From NCBI GenBank assembly GCA_902774015.1, contig CACYHB010000003.1:1-64000 (forward strand): a DNA stretch of 64,000 bases, written 5' to 3'. Source of the stretch: Oscillospiraceae bacterium (GTDB lineage Bacteria > Bacillota > Clostridia > Oscillospirales > Oscillospiraceae). Made by a program: the position numbers and the translations under genes. This document shows, one piece after another, positions 49,007 to 58,071 of this stretch. The stretch's first letter is position 1. Each line of letters begins with the position of its first letter. The notes below the pieces were generated by a model. That model was not told where the DNA came from. It worked only from the letters and a program-made list of their open reading frames with translations, and did no database searches.

Positions 49007-50950
49007 ATGAAAAAGACGGTGAAAGCGCTGAGCCTGGTGCTGATCGCTGCCGCACTGCTCGGCATGGTCGGAGGGGGCTTCTCGCTGCGTGACGTGATGA
49101 GCGTCAAAACCTTCTGGGAAGACAAAGGCGAAAGGGCCACCGAGAGCATCGACATGCTGGAGGACGGCCTGAATCAGTTGGGCGAGAACGAGCAGGCTTA
49201 CCTTGAAGGCCGTGAAGCGCTGGAAAAGGGCAAGGAAGAGCTGGCTGACGGACAGGAAGAGTTCGAAGCCGGCAAGGAGCTTCTGGAAGAGAAGCAGGCC
49301 GAATACGACGCGGGCGTGCAGAAGCTGGCCGATGCCGAACAGCAGCTTGCGGACGGCAAGGCCAGGCTGGACGCCAACAAGGGCGCCTACGAATCCGGCA
49401 AGCAGCAGGTCGCCGCAGGCGAGGCCACGCTGCGGGAAAAGACCGCCGAATACAACGCGGGCGTTCAGCAGCTGAACGACGCCAAGGCCCAGCTGGAAGC
49501 CGGCGAGGCGAAGGTCGCGGCCGGACAGCAGGCCTATGATGCAAATACCGCGAAAATGGCGGCGGCCAAGCAGAACCTGGACAACGGCCAGGCGCAGTAT
49601 GACGCGGGCGTCCAGCAGCTGGCGGACGCCAAACAGCAGCTGGAGCAGGGCAAAGCCGAATTGGAAGCCGGCCAGGCCAGGATCGACGCCGGGGAGCAGC
49701 AGCTCGCCGATGCCAAGGTCAAGATCGACGACGCCGAGCAGAAGCTGGCGCTGCTGAGAGAAACGAAGCCCATCTATGACAACATGCTTCAGTATCTGGG
49801 GCCGCTGCTGGAATCCCACAGCTTCGGCGAAGCGCTTGAGCTGGTTGGCGCGATCACGGGCATTGACACCGGAACGCTTGCCGACGTATACAACGGATGG
49901 AAGAATTATGACAGTCTAGAGGCTCAGCTGGAGCAGGGCAAGGCCGACTATGCGGCCGGCCAGGCGGAGCTGGAGCAGGGCAAGGCGGAGCTGGAGGCGG
50001 GCAAGGCGAAACTTGCGCAGGGCGAGGCCGACTATGCCGCCGGGGAGCAGAAGCTGGCCGAGGCCAAGGCCAAGCTGGACGCCGGCAAGGCCGCTTACGC
50101 TGAAAATGAGAAGAAAATGGCGGAAGCCAAGGCGACGCTGGACGCCGGCAAGGCGCAACTGGAGGCCGGCAAGGCCGAGTATGCCGCCGGCCAGCAGAAG
50201 CTCGCGGACGGCAAAGCGCAGCTGGATGCCGGCAGAGCACAGCTGGAAGCCGGCAAGGCACAGCTTGCCGAGTATGAGAACGGACTTGCGACTTATAACA
50301 GCGGGCTGGCGGAGTACGAAGCTGGCAAACAGCAGCTGGCCGACGGCGCCGAACAGCTCGAGGCCGGCCGCCAGACCCTGGCGGATGCCGAGCAGCAGCT
50401 GGCTGACGGGGAAGAGCAGATCCTCGAGGGCGAGGAACTCATCCGGCAGTTCGAGGACGGCCGCGATCAGATCATCGCCGGTATTGAGGAGCTCAAGGCC
50501 ACGCCGGCCGATGGGGATCTCGTCTCCATCGCCGCGCGTCTGGGCGACGACTACAGCTACATGAAGAACGAGACCGATCTGGATATTCCGCAGGGTTATA
50601 TAGCCGTGGAAGCCGGACGCAGCTACGTATCCGATAACGGCGCGGCTGTGACCAAAGAGCTGGGCGGCCGGATCCTGGGCGTCGGCTGCGCCGCAGCCGC
50701 GGCGCTCCTGGCGCTGATCGCCGGTATCCTGGGCGTACTCGGCAGGAACAAGATCTCCGCCGTGCTCAGCGTTCTGGGCGCTGTGGCTGCCCTCGTCGCC
50801 GTCGTCTCTGCATCGGGCGCTGACCTGACCTTCTCCCGGATCGCCGGGACCGGCGGGCCTCTGCCGCTTGTCGCCGCCGCCGCTTTCCTGGCGGCCGCCG
50901 CAGCCGCGAACGCCGCCGCTGCGATGGGCGCTGCCGGCAAGGCCGACTGA
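49007..50950 (+). CDS. Long glycine-heptad coiled-coil membrane protein (YhgE/Pip stalk-like)
   Basis: A 647-residue protein. Residues about 5-25 form an N-terminal membrane anchor or signal. From about 45 to 500 it consists of seven-residue repeats of the type LADGKAQ/LEAGKAE, with a glycine or small residue once per heptad. They are broken once, at about 250-305, by a non-repeating segment (KPIYDNMLQYLGPLLESHSF onward) that could be the tip of an antiparallel hairpin. The C-terminus has three or four hydrophobic segments (about 550-640). Similar repeats form the stalk of YhgE/Pip and MmpL-like envelope proteins, but their usual other domains are missing. Function unknown; an extracellular stalk is inferred. 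Confidence 0.72.
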   Translation: MKKTVKALSLVLIAAALLGMVGGGFSLRDVMSVKTFWEDKGERATESIDMLEDGLNQLGENEQAYLEGREALEKGKEELADGQEEFEAGKELLEEKQAEYDAGVQKLADAEQQLADGKARLDANKGAYESGKQQVAAGEATLREKTAEYNAGVQQLNDAKAQLEAGEAKVAAGQQAYDANTAKMAAAKQNLDNGQAQYDAGVQQLADAKQQLEQGKAELEAGQARIDAGEQQLADAKVKIDDAEQKLALLRETKPIYDNMLQYLGPLLESHSFGEALELVGAITGIDTGTLADVYNGWKNYDSLEAQLEQGKADYAAGQAELEQGKAELEAGKAKLAQGEADYAAGEQKLAEAKAKLDAGKAAYAENEKKMAEAKATLDAGKAQLEAGKAEYAAGQQKLADGKAQLDAGRAQLEAGKAQLAEYENGLATYNSGLAEYEAGKQQLADGAEQLEAGRQTLADAEQQLADGEEQILEGEELIRQFEDGRDQIIAGIEELKATPADGDLVSIAARLGDDYSYMKNETDLDIPQGYIAVEAGRSYVSDNGAAVTKELGGRILGVGCAAAAALLALIAGILGVLGRNKISAVLSVLGAVAALVAVVSASGADLTFSRIAGTGGPLPLVAAAAFLAAAAAANAAAAMGAAGKAD

Positions 50951-50968
50951 GCGATACGAAAAAACGGG

Positions 50969-51005
50969 CAGAGCTGTGATCCGGAAAGATCACAGCTCTG
51001 CTTTT
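50969..51005 (+). terminator. Terminator of the coiled-coil gene
   Basis: A perfect 13-bp stem (50969-50981 with 50988-51000) followed by CTTTTCC; it may also serve the convergent metallopeptidase gene. Confidence 0.82.
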
Positions 51006-51023
51006 CCTGTGCGGCTCCGCGCT

Positions 51024-51569
51024 TCAGCGGACACGGGCCATCAGCGCATCTCCGTGCTCACGAAGCCATTTTCGGCGTTCGCGCCAATCGGGAAGCACGC
51101 GCTCCACGTTTCTCCAGAAGGTATCGGAGTGGTTCATTTCCAGCCGGTGGCATAATTCGTGCACCACCACGTAATCCAGGACCTCCGGCGGCGCAAGCAT
51201 AAGAAGACAGTTGAAATTCAGGTTGCCGGCAGCCGAGCAGCTGCCCCATTTGCTTTTCTGGCATCGAATGGTGATCCTGCCGTAGTTTACCCCGACGAGC
51301 GGGGCAAAGACTGCTGCCCGTTCGCCGAAGCGCTCGGAGGCAGAACGGCGCAGCAAGCTCAATTCTTCTTCGCTCAGCTTCTCGACCGGCGGCGCTGATG
51401 CGATCCTCAGCCGCTGTTTTTCGATCCAGTCCCCGTGCCGGGCGACGAAAGCGCGGATGGCGGGCGTCCCCGTCCTCAGCGGCGCCCGCACGAGAACGCT
51501 GCCGTCCGGCCGCACCTGCAGCGCCATGCTGCGCCGCCTGCTGCGGATCACTTCGACTGTGTACGCCAT
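51024..51569 (-). CDS. YgjP/DUF45-type metal-dependent hydrolase
   Basis: The 181-residue protein carries the zincin motif HELCHRLEMNHSDTFW, with the HExxH metal site and a downstream histidine, preceded by the family block KSKWGSCSAAGNLNFN. These features define the SprT/WSS1-related DUF45 group. A peptidase role is expected from the fold; a natural substrate is not established. GGAAGGAG precedes the ATG at 51569. The longer frame upstream to 51896 runs into the divergent promoter region and is not credible. Confidence 0.88.
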   Translation of the reverse strand: MAYTVEVIRSRRRSMALQVRPDGSVLVRAPLRTGTPAIRAFVARHGDWIEKQRLRIASAPPVEKLSEEELSLLRRSASERFGERAAVFAPLVGVNYGRITIRCQKSKWGSCSAAGNLNFNCLLMLAPPEVLDYVVVHELCHRLEMNHSDTFWRNVERVLPDWRERRKWLREHGDALMARVR

Positions 51570-51656
51570 ATCTGCCACGCTCCTTCCGGAAAACAGTATA
51601 TCATCGCCGTCAAGCGCAGTTTCTTCTCCCTGCGGGCGGGAGTTCGGCAAATCTTT

Positions 51657-51685
51657 TTGCATTTTTCCCGTTCCGGTAGTATAAT
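51657..51685 (+). promoter_or_regulatory. Promoter of the LRR-like lipoprotein genes
   Basis: TTGCAT (51657-51662), 17 bp and TATAAT (51680-51685), about 88 bp upstream of the first start codon. It would drive both lipoproteins and possibly degV. Confidence 0.65.
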
Positions 51686-51772
51686 GACATAACCTATCGC
51701 CGACCGGCGCTATGGGAACCCAAAGCTGTGCCCTTGTCCGGGCTGTGAATGCTGTTTTAGGGAGAAATCGCC

Positions 51773-53029
51773 ATGAAGAAACTGTGCTTTCTGCTCTGCT
51801 TTGCGCTTCTGCTCCTCTGCGCCTGCGGCGTACAGAATACGGCGCCCGCCGCTGCGCCGGCGCCTGCCGCGGAAGCTGCGCCCGCAGCCGAGCCAACCCC
51901 GGAACCCACCCCCGAACCGACGCCGGAACCCACCCCCGAGCCGACGCCGGCGTTGCTGCTGTTTCCCGACGGATCGGAGCATTATGACTATGAGGAAGAG
52001 GTGGATCTGAGCGCCCTGGACCACGACGGCGTTGAAGCGGCCATCGAACTGCTGCGGCAGATGCCCTCCGTCCGTAAGGTTCTGCTCGGCAGCGAGGGGG
52101 AGGAAGAACGCCTCAGCTTTTCGGATATCCACAGCATGCAGGAAGCTCTCCCCGGCGTGGATTTCGAGTATCATTTTACCCTGTGGGGAAAAGAGCTTTC
52201 CACACTGGACGAGCGAATGGAGCTCGACCATATCAAAATGGACGACCAGGGCGAGGCGGTCCGTGAAGTGCTGCCCTGCATGACGAAATGCAGCTTCCTG
52301 AACATGGATTTCTGCAACGTGGACGATGAGCACATGGCCGCTATCCGGGACGAATACCCCCAGATGGAAGTCATCTGGCGCATCTGGTTCGGGAATGACT
52401 GCAGCGTCCGCACCGACGTAGAACGGATCCTGTGCTCCAACCTGAACCACCATCTGACCAACGAGAACACAAAATCCCTCAAGTATGCCACAAAAGTCAA
52501 GTATCTGGACATCGGCCACAACACGGCCCTGACAGATCTGAGCTTCATGAGCTATATGCCGGATCTTGAGGTGGCGATCATTGCCATTCAGCCCTGGCGG
52601 GATCTGACTCCGGTGGCAAGCTGCAAGAACCTGGAATTTCTGGAGTGTTCCGAGTTCTTCCTCAACTACGGCGAGGTCATGGATCTGGCTCCGCTGGGGG
52701 AACTGACGAACCTCAAGCACCTGAATATCTGCAAAATGTATCACGTGAAGAACTGGGAAGCGCTGAAAAATCTGACAGGGCTGGAGCGGCTCTGGATCGG
52801 CGCGTACGTCGATATCCCGCCCGAGGGGATCGAGGAGCTGCGCGCGGCGCTGCCCAACACGGAGATCAACACCACCGAACAGACCGGCAGTCTCGGCTCC
52901 TGGCGACAGAACCCGGACGGTACGCCGCACCCGCGTTACGTGCTCCTGTCCGAGCAATTCGACTACGCTCATTTCCCCGCCTCTGAGAGCACCTGGACCA
53001 ACGACCCGAACTACTTTGTGTATCGCTGA
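51773..53029 (+). CDS. LRR-like surface lipoprotein, paralogue 1
   Basis: The 418-residue protein has a lipoprotein signal with lipobox (LLLCAC), then a low-complexity PTPEPTPEPT spacer (about 40-59). From about 75 onward come irregular leucine-rich repeat-like units, such as VKYLDIGHNTALTDLSFM, DLEVAIIAIQPWRDLTPV, LKHLNICKMYHVKNWEAL and LERLWIGAYVDIPPEGI. The fold suggests a solenoid binding domain outside the cell; the ligand is unknown. AGGGAG precedes the ATG. Five bases separate it from a clear paralogue. Confidence 0.78.
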   Translation: MKKLCFLLCFALLLLCACGVQNTAPAAAPAPAAEAAPAAEPTPEPTPEPTPEPTPEPTPALLLFPDGSEHYDYEEEVDLSALDHDGVEAAIELLRQMPSVRKVLLGSEGEEERLSFSDIHSMQEALPGVDFEYHFTLWGKELSTLDERMELDHIKMDDQGEAVREVLPCMTKCSFLNMDFCNVDDEHMAAIRDEYPQMEVIWRIWFGNDCSVRTDVERILCSNLNHHLTNENTKSLKYATKVKYLDIGHNTALTDLSFMSYMPDLEVAIIAIQPWRDLTPVASCKNLEFLECSEFFLNYGEVMDLAPLGELTNLKHLNICKMYHVKNWEALKNLTGLERLWIGAYVDIPPEGIEELRAALPNTEINTTEQTGSLGSWRQNPDGTPHPRYVLLSEQFDYAHFPASESTWTNDPNYFVYR

Positions 53030-53034
53030 ACCGT

Positions 53035-54333
53035 ATGAAAAGAATCGTCAATACTTTGCTTCTGATCGCGCTCTGCCTCCTGCTCTCGGCATGCGGAGCG
53101 GAAGCCCCCGCGCCGGCGTCGGAGAGCACGCCCCCCGAAGAGGAACTCTCGGAGCCTGCCGCGGAAGCTGCGCCCGCGGACGAAGCGCTGCGGGATGAAA
53201 ACGGCGATCTGCTGTTCCCCAACGGAAGCACATACCGCGGAAACGAGATCCGCATCAAGCTGCCCGGACTCCTGGGAGCGGATGTGGAACGGACCATTGC
53301 GCTTTTGGGAGAGATGCCCAATCTGCGCACGGTGGATCTGGGGGAGAAGCAAGGCGCCCGCGGCCTTTCCCTGCAGCGGCTTTGGCAGCTGCAGCAGGCG
53401 TGTCCTGAGATCAACTTTATCTATCGCTTTACCCTGTGGAATCAGGAGCTGAGCACGCAGGACACGGAGCTTGACCTGAAGTACATCCCCATGGTGGACG
53501 AAGGGGCGATGGTCATGCGGCTCCTGCGCTGCATGCCCCGCTGCAGATCGCTGGACATGGACTCCTGCGGCGTCTCGAGCGAGGCGATGGCACGGATCCG
53601 GGAGGCCTTTCCCGATGTGGAGGTAAACTGGCGCGTCTGGTTCGGCAAGGAATTCAGCGTGCGGACCGACTGCGAACGCATTATCGCCACCAATCACCTG
53701 AACGACGACAACTGCCGGGATCTGAAATACTGCACCAAGGTGCGCTTCCTGGACGTGGGGCACAACCCCAACCTGAGCGATATCAGCTTTCTGACGGATA
53801 TGACCGAGCTGGAGGCCTGCATTTTGGCGATCATGCCTTTCCGGGATCTGACGCCGCTGACGAACTGCACCAAAATGGAGTATCTGGAGCTCTGTGAAGT
53901 CATTCCGCATCCGGGCAAGGTGCTGGATCTGGCGCCGCTCGCCGGCATGACCCATCTGCGCCATCTCAACATCTGCAAGCTGTATGAGGTGGAGAATTAT
54001 GAGTTTCTGGAAAACTGCACCGATCTGGAGCGACTCTGGATCGGAAAGCTCACCTATATCCCGACCGAGTACGTCGATCACCTGAAAGAAGCGCTGCCGG
54101 ACACGCAGATCAACTGGTGGACCCAGGTCTGCGTCACGGAGACCTGGAGGGAAGACCCGCCGGGGGTCTGGGTGCCGCGCTATGCCGAGCTGCGCGAGCA
54201 GTTTGACTACAATCACTACGACAAAGCAGTGAGCTACTGGTGGAACGATCCGCTTTGCCGGGGAAATGAGGGGAACCTCGAAAGAGCAGCGCAGCAGAAA
54301 CTGGAAGAAAACAATCAACAATCGAAGGAGTAA
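53035..54333 (+). CDS. LRR-like surface lipoprotein, paralogue 2
   Basis: The 432-residue protein has a lipobox (LLLSACG), an Ala/Pro/Glu-rich spacer without the PTPE repeat, and the same repeat domain as its neighbour. Aligned blocks include FTLWNQELSTQDTELDL against FTLWGKELSTLDERMEL, the VRTDCERI/VRTDVERI pair and LRHLNICKLYEVENYEFL. It ends in a polar tail (EENNQQSKE) absent from paralogue 1. No consensus ribosome site lies in the five-base gap, so translation is probably coupled to the upstream gene. A tandem duplication followed by divergence is inferred. Confidence 0.78.
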   Translation: MKRIVNTLLLIALCLLLSACGAEAPAPASESTPPEEELSEPAAEAAPADEALRDENGDLLFPNGSTYRGNEIRIKLPGLLGADVERTIALLGEMPNLRTVDLGEKQGARGLSLQRLWQLQQACPEINFIYRFTLWNQELSTQDTELDLKYIPMVDEGAMVMRLLRCMPRCRSLDMDSCGVSSEAMARIREAFPDVEVNWRVWFGKEFSVRTDCERIIATNHLNDDNCRDLKYCTKVRFLDVGHNPNLSDISFLTDMTELEACILAIMPFRDLTPLTNCTKMEYLELCEVIPHPGKVLDLAPLAGMTHLRHLNICKLYEVENYEFLENCTDLERLWIGKLTYIPTEYVDHLKEALPDTQINWWTQVCVTETWREDPPGVWVPRYAELREQFDYNHYDKAVSYWWNDPLCRGNEGNLERAAQQKLEENNQQSKE

Positions 54334-54336
54334 GTG

Positions 54337-55221
54337 ATGTCCGACTATATTATTGCAAGCTCATCTACCGCAGACCTGACCCGAGACTATCTGGATGCCC
54401 ACGGCATTCCGTTTATCCGCTACAGCTTCACCGTCAACGACCAGCTCCGGGAGGACGATTGCCGGGAGGAGTCCCGTGCGGCTATCTACGCCGGGATGCG
54501 CCGGGGCGACGAGCTGAAAACCTCCATGATCAACGAGTACAGCTACGCTGATTTCTTCCGCGGGCTGCTGGACAGGGGAAAAGACGTGATCTTTCTAGAT
54601 ATGTCCGAGAAAATGTCCGTCTCCTATGAAAACGCCCTCCGCGCGGCCGAGACCGTGCGCGCGGAGTACCCGCAGCGGCAGCTTTATGTGATGGATACCC
54701 GCTGCATCTCCGGCGGCCTGGGCCTTCTGGTCAAAAACATGGTCCGGCGGCAGGAAGCGGGGGAGAGCTTCGAGCAGGTGATCGCCTGGGGCGAAGAGAA
54801 CAAACTGAAGATCGCCCACCGATTCACCGTGGACGATCTGAAGTATCTCAAGCGCGGCGGCCGGGTATCCAACGCCTCGGCCCTGGTGGGTTCTCTGCTG
54901 AATATCAAGCCGGTGCTCTATGTGCCGGACGAGGGAACGCTGGACGTGGTGAAAAAGGCCCGCGGACGCAGGGCCGCTCTGAAAAGCATCATCGACGGCG
55001 TGGTACACGATCTGAACCGCTGCGATTCCGAGGGTACGGAATTCATGATCCTGCATGCCGACTGCAGAGCGGATGCGGAATATGTGCGTGACGAGATCAA
55101 AAAGGCCTGCCCGCAGGTGGGGAAAACGGAGATCTCTTCGCTGGGGGTTGTCATCGGCGCCCACTGCGGTCCGGGCCTTCTGACGGTCTTTTACCGCTGC
55201 GGCGGCCGCCGGCCCGATTGA
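54337..55221 (+). CDS. DegV family fatty-acid-binding protein
   Basis: The 294-residue protein has the DegV pattern: an early SSSTADLTRDYL loop, DVIFLDMSEKMSVSYENA (the SxxLSGT-equivalent), MDTRCISGGLGLLVKNM, LKYLKRGGRVSNASALVGSL and LNIKPVL. The family binds a fatty acid and, as FakB, presents it to the kinase FakA. No FakA gene is in the window. AAGGAG lies six bases before the ATG at 54337; a GTG directly upstream is less likely. It closes the lipoprotein cluster and is followed by a strong terminator. Confidence 0.9.
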   Translation: MSDYIIASSSTADLTRDYLDAHGIPFIRYSFTVNDQLREDDCREESRAAIYAGMRRGDELKTSMINEYSYADFFRGLLDRGKDVIFLDMSEKMSVSYENALRAAETVRAEYPQRQLYVMDTRCISGGLGLLVKNMVRRQEAGESFEQVIAWGEENKLKIAHRFTVDDLKYLKRGGRVSNASALVGSLLNIKPVLYVPDEGTLDVVKKARGRRAALKSIIDGVVHDLNRCDSEGTEFMILHADCRADAEYVRDEIKKACPQVGKTEISSLGVVIGAHCGPGLLTVFYRCGGRRPD

Positions 55222-55226
55222 ATCAA

Positions 55227-55260
55227 ACGGAGCTGTGAGTTTTCTCACAGCTCCGTTTTT
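55227..55260. terminator. Terminator between degV and cdsA
   Basis: A perfect 13-bp stem (55227-55239 with 55244-55256), a TTTT loop and a T-run; it lies between convergent genes. Confidence 0.9.
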
Positions 55261-55289
55261 GGTAAATATTCAGGTAAAGATTCAGAAGT

Positions 55290-56087
55290 TCACATGCCGA
55301 GACCCGCAATATGCAGGCAGATATAGGCGGCGGGGATGGCGAAGAGCAGGCTGTCCGTCCGGTCGAACATGCCGCCGTGGCCCGGGATCAGGTTGGAGAA
55401 GTCCTTCACGCCGATCATGCGCTTGAGAAGGCTCTCGGCGAGATCGCCGATCTGGCCGAGGCTGGAGGCGATCAGGCAGGTGGCGAGGGAAGTGACCAGG
55501 CCGACTTCCGGGAACACGGGCAGCAGCCAGAGCAGAAGCCCGCAGACCAGAGAAGCGGCAGCCCCGCAGAGGCAGCCCTCCCAGGACTTGTGCGGGGAGA
55601 CAAGGGGAGCCACCTTGTGCTTTCCGAAGCGTATGCCGCCAAAGAGGGCGAAGCTGTCGCACGCCCAGCTGGAGAAACAGCCGAAAACAAGCGTCACGAG
55701 CCAGATCTCACTGACGGAGATCATCATCAGCATCCCGAACAGGAAACAGGGGTAAGAGAGACCGGCCAGGGTGTACAGCGCGCCGCTCCCGCTGACCTTC
55801 TTGTGCAGGATCCCGGAAAAAAGCGCCAGAAAGATACCCAGCGTAAAGCAGGCCAGGTAGGCTGTCGGCGCAGCATGACAGAGGGCCAGGATCGCCTGCG
55901 CCGCGGTGAACACATACATGACCCAGGCACAGCAGTAGACCTCCAGCTTCTCCAGATTGCGGCTCAGCTCATAGGCGCACAGCAGCCCGGCAGCCGCGAA
56001 AAAGAGAACGCGCGTCACGTCGGACAAGAAGACGCAGACGGCGGCGATCGCCAGCAGAACGGCGGCTGAAATCACTCTTTTTTTCAA
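55290..56087 (-). CDS. cdsA: Phosphatidate cytidylyltransferase
   Basis: The 265-residue membrane enzyme makes CDP-diacylglycerol from phosphatidic acid and CTP, the branch point of phospholipid synthesis. It has seven to eight helices, the CTP-site block WACDSFALFGGIRFGKHK, SPHKSWEG and the C-terminal signature LLKRMIGVKDFSNLIPGHGG followed by DRTDS. I take the TTG at 56087, eight bases after GAGG, as the start; the ATG at 56150 would add 21 residues with no ribosome site. It normally sits near uppS/dxr, but no such genes are seen here. Confidence 0.92.
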   Translation of the reverse strand: MKKRVISAAVLLAIAAVCVFLSDVTRVLFFAAAGLLCAYELSRNLEKLEVYCCAWVMYVFTAAQAILALCHAAPTAYLACFTLGIFLALFSGILHKKVSGSGALYTLAGLSYPCFLFGMLMMISVSEIWLVTLVFGCFSSWACDSFALFGGIRFGKHKVAPLVSPHKSWEGCLCGAAASLVCGLLLWLLPVFPEVGLVTSLATCLIASSLGQIGDLAESLLKRMIGVKDFSNLIPGHGGMFDRTDSLLFAIPAAYICLHIAGLGM

Positions 56088-56247
56088 AACGGGAACCTCT
56101 TTTCCAGAACCGAGGACGGTGCATTTTTTGTGATACACTAAAGATAGCATATTTTTTCCGTTCTCTCAATATGATTGTTTCTTCTTTTGCCGAAAATCGC
56201 CGGTCCCCGCTTTCTTTTACAGTTTGTTAAAAACAGGGATTTTTCTG

Positions 56248-56276
56248 TTGTGCAGCGCGAAAAGCTGTGATAATAT
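56248..56276 (+). promoter_or_regulatory. Promoter of the HerA-like ATPase gene
   Basis: TTGTGC (56248-56253), 17 bp and TAATAT (56271-56276), 44 bp before the start codon. Confidence 0.6.
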
Positions 56277-56320
56277 ACTGGTATCGGAACCTTTCAGTTT
56301 AATATTCAGGGGGTAATCAA

Positions 56321-58018
56321 ATGTACAGAGATGAAAAAATCTGGCTGGCTCAGTCCAATAAAAGCCTGTATCTGCTTCCCAGAATGGCCAATCGCCACGG
56401 CTTGATCGCCGGCGCGACCGGCACCGGCAAGACCGTCACCATGAAAGTGATGGCCGAGAGCTTTTCGGAGATGGGCGTCCCTGTGTTCCTCGCGGATATC
56501 AAGGGCGATCTGTCCGGTATGTGCCAGAACGGCATCCTGACCGAGGATATGCAGAACCGCATTGAGCGCTTCGGCCTGGGGGAGGACTTTGTCATGCAGT
56601 CCTATCCTACCCGCTTCTGGGATATTTTCGGTGAGAAGGGGCATCCCGTGCGCGTCACGGTGTCCGAGATGGGACCCACCCTCCTCGGCAGACTCCTGGG
56701 CCTGACGGAAATTCAGGCGGGTGTTCTGAATATCGCTTTCAAGGTGGCCGACGAGCACGGCCTGCTGCTTCTGGACCTCAAGGACCTGCGCTCCATGCTG
56801 CAGTTTGTGGGCGATAACCGGGCGGAGTTTACCACCATGTACGGCAACGTCTCAGCAGCGAGCATCGGCGCCATCCAGCGCGCGCTGCTGGCCTTCGAGG
56901 CCGAGGGCGGCGAACAGTTCTTCGGCGAACCGGAGCTGGACATCCGTGACTGGATGCGCACCGGTCTCGCCGGCAAGGGCTATATCAACATCCTCTCCAG
57001 CCAGCGCCTGATCCAGAGTCCCACGGTTTATTCCACCTTCCTGCTCTGGATGATGACCGCTCTGTATGAGAAGCTGCCCGAGGTGGGCGACCTGGACAAG
57101 CCCCGCATGATCTTCTTCTTTGACGAGGCACATCTGCTGTTCAGCAACGCCAACAAAGCCCTTGTTCAGAAAATCGTCCAGGTGGTCAAGCTGATCCGCT
57201 CCAAGGGCGTTGGCATCTACTTTATTACCCAGAGTCCGTCCGACATCCCGGGGGACGTGCTGGCGCAGCTCTCCAACCGCGTGCAGCACGCGCTGCGCGC
57301 CTATACCCCGGCCGAACAGAAGACCGTTCGCGCCGCGGCGAAGGCGTTCCGCGTCAATCCCGCCTTCAACACCGAGACCGCGCTGACGGAACTCGGCGTC
57401 GGCGAGGCGCTGGTGAGCTTCCTGGACGAGGATGGCATCCCCACCGTGGTGGAGCGCGCTTTCATCCTGCCGCCCCAGAGCAAGATGGGTATGGCCGACG
57501 AGGAGAAAGTCAGATCCCTGATCCTGACTGACGAGTATGATCTCAAGTATCGCGAGGCTGTGGACCGTGAGTCCGCCTACGAGGTGCTGATCGCCGCCAA
57601 TGAGGAACTGGAGCGCCGCAAGGCTGAAGCTGCCGCGGAAGCGGAAGCGGAGAAGCAGCGCCAGAAAGAAGAGCTGGCCGCTGAGAAACAGCGCCTCAAA
57701 GAGGAGGCCGCTGCCCAGAAGGCTGCCGAGAAGGAGGCGCTCGCCGCCCAGAGAGCCGCTGAAAAAGAGGCTCTGGCCGCTGAAAAGGCCGCCGCTGCCG
57801 AGGCCGAGAAGAAGAAAAAGGCCGCGCAGAAGGCCGCGACCGTCGCCGCCTCCTCTGTGGTCACCGCCGTGAGCCACAACCTGGTCAACGCCGCCACCGG
57901 CGGCAAGACCACCAGCGCCGCCACCATCGCCAAGCGCGCCGCCACCAACGCCCTGAGTTCCGTAATGAGAAACGGAGCCAGCTCCCTGATCCGCGGCCTG
58001 TTCGGCAACCTGAAGTAA
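56321..58018 (+). CDS. HerA-like ATPase of the DUF853 family
   Basis: The 565-residue protein has a Walker A loop GATGTGKT (K37) and a Walker B block FFFDEAH (D268, E269), with the DUF853 order FLADIKGDLSGM, LLLDLKDLRSML and FITQSPSDIPGDVLAQLSN. HerA/FtsK-like ATPases act on DNA as hexamers, but DUF853 members act without a known nuclease partner and their role is unclear. Residues about 430-510 form a highly charged Ala/Glu/Lys coiled coil, followed by a conserved-looking C-terminal tail. AGGGGG precedes the ATG. Single gene. Confidence 0.9.
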   Translation: MYRDEKIWLAQSNKSLYLLPRMANRHGLIAGATGTGKTVTMKVMAESFSEMGVPVFLADIKGDLSGMCQNGILTEDMQNRIERFGLGEDFVMQSYPTRFWDIFGEKGHPVRVTVSEMGPTLLGRLLGLTEIQAGVLNIAFKVADEHGLLLLDLKDLRSMLQFVGDNRAEFTTMYGNVSAASIGAIQRALLAFEAEGGEQFFGEPELDIRDWMRTGLAGKGYINILSSQRLIQSPTVYSTFLLWMMTALYEKLPEVGDLDKPRMIFFFDEAHLLFSNANKALVQKIVQVVKLIRSKGVGIYFITQSPSDIPGDVLAQLSNRVQHALRAYTPAEQKTVRAAAKAFRVNPAFNTETALTELGVGEALVSFLDEDGIPTVVERAFILPPQSKMGMADEEKVRSLILTDEYDLKYREAVDRESAYEVLIAANEELERRKAEAAAEAEAEKQRQKEELAAEKQRLKEEAAAQKAAEKEALAAQRAAEKEALAAEKAAAAEAEKKKKAAQKAATVAASSVVTAVSHNLVNAATGGKTTSAATIAKRAATNALSSVMRNGASSLIRGLFGNLK

Positions 58019-58037
58019 GATATCTAACAAATCATAC

Positions 58038-58063
58038 AGCGGCCGCCCTTTTGGGCGGCCGCT
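58038..58063. terminator. Hairpin between convergent genes
   Basis: A perfect 11-bp GC stem (58038-58048 with 58053-58063) and TTTT loop; no long T-run. Confidence 0.65.
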
Positions 58064-58071
58064 TCCTGCGT

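Noticed and set aside
51901-51951. Short-repeat array (possible CRISPR or VNTR) in the lipoprotein gene
   Set aside because: The repeat encodes a PTPE spacer in frame; units are contiguous without unique spacers. No CRISPR array exists in the window.
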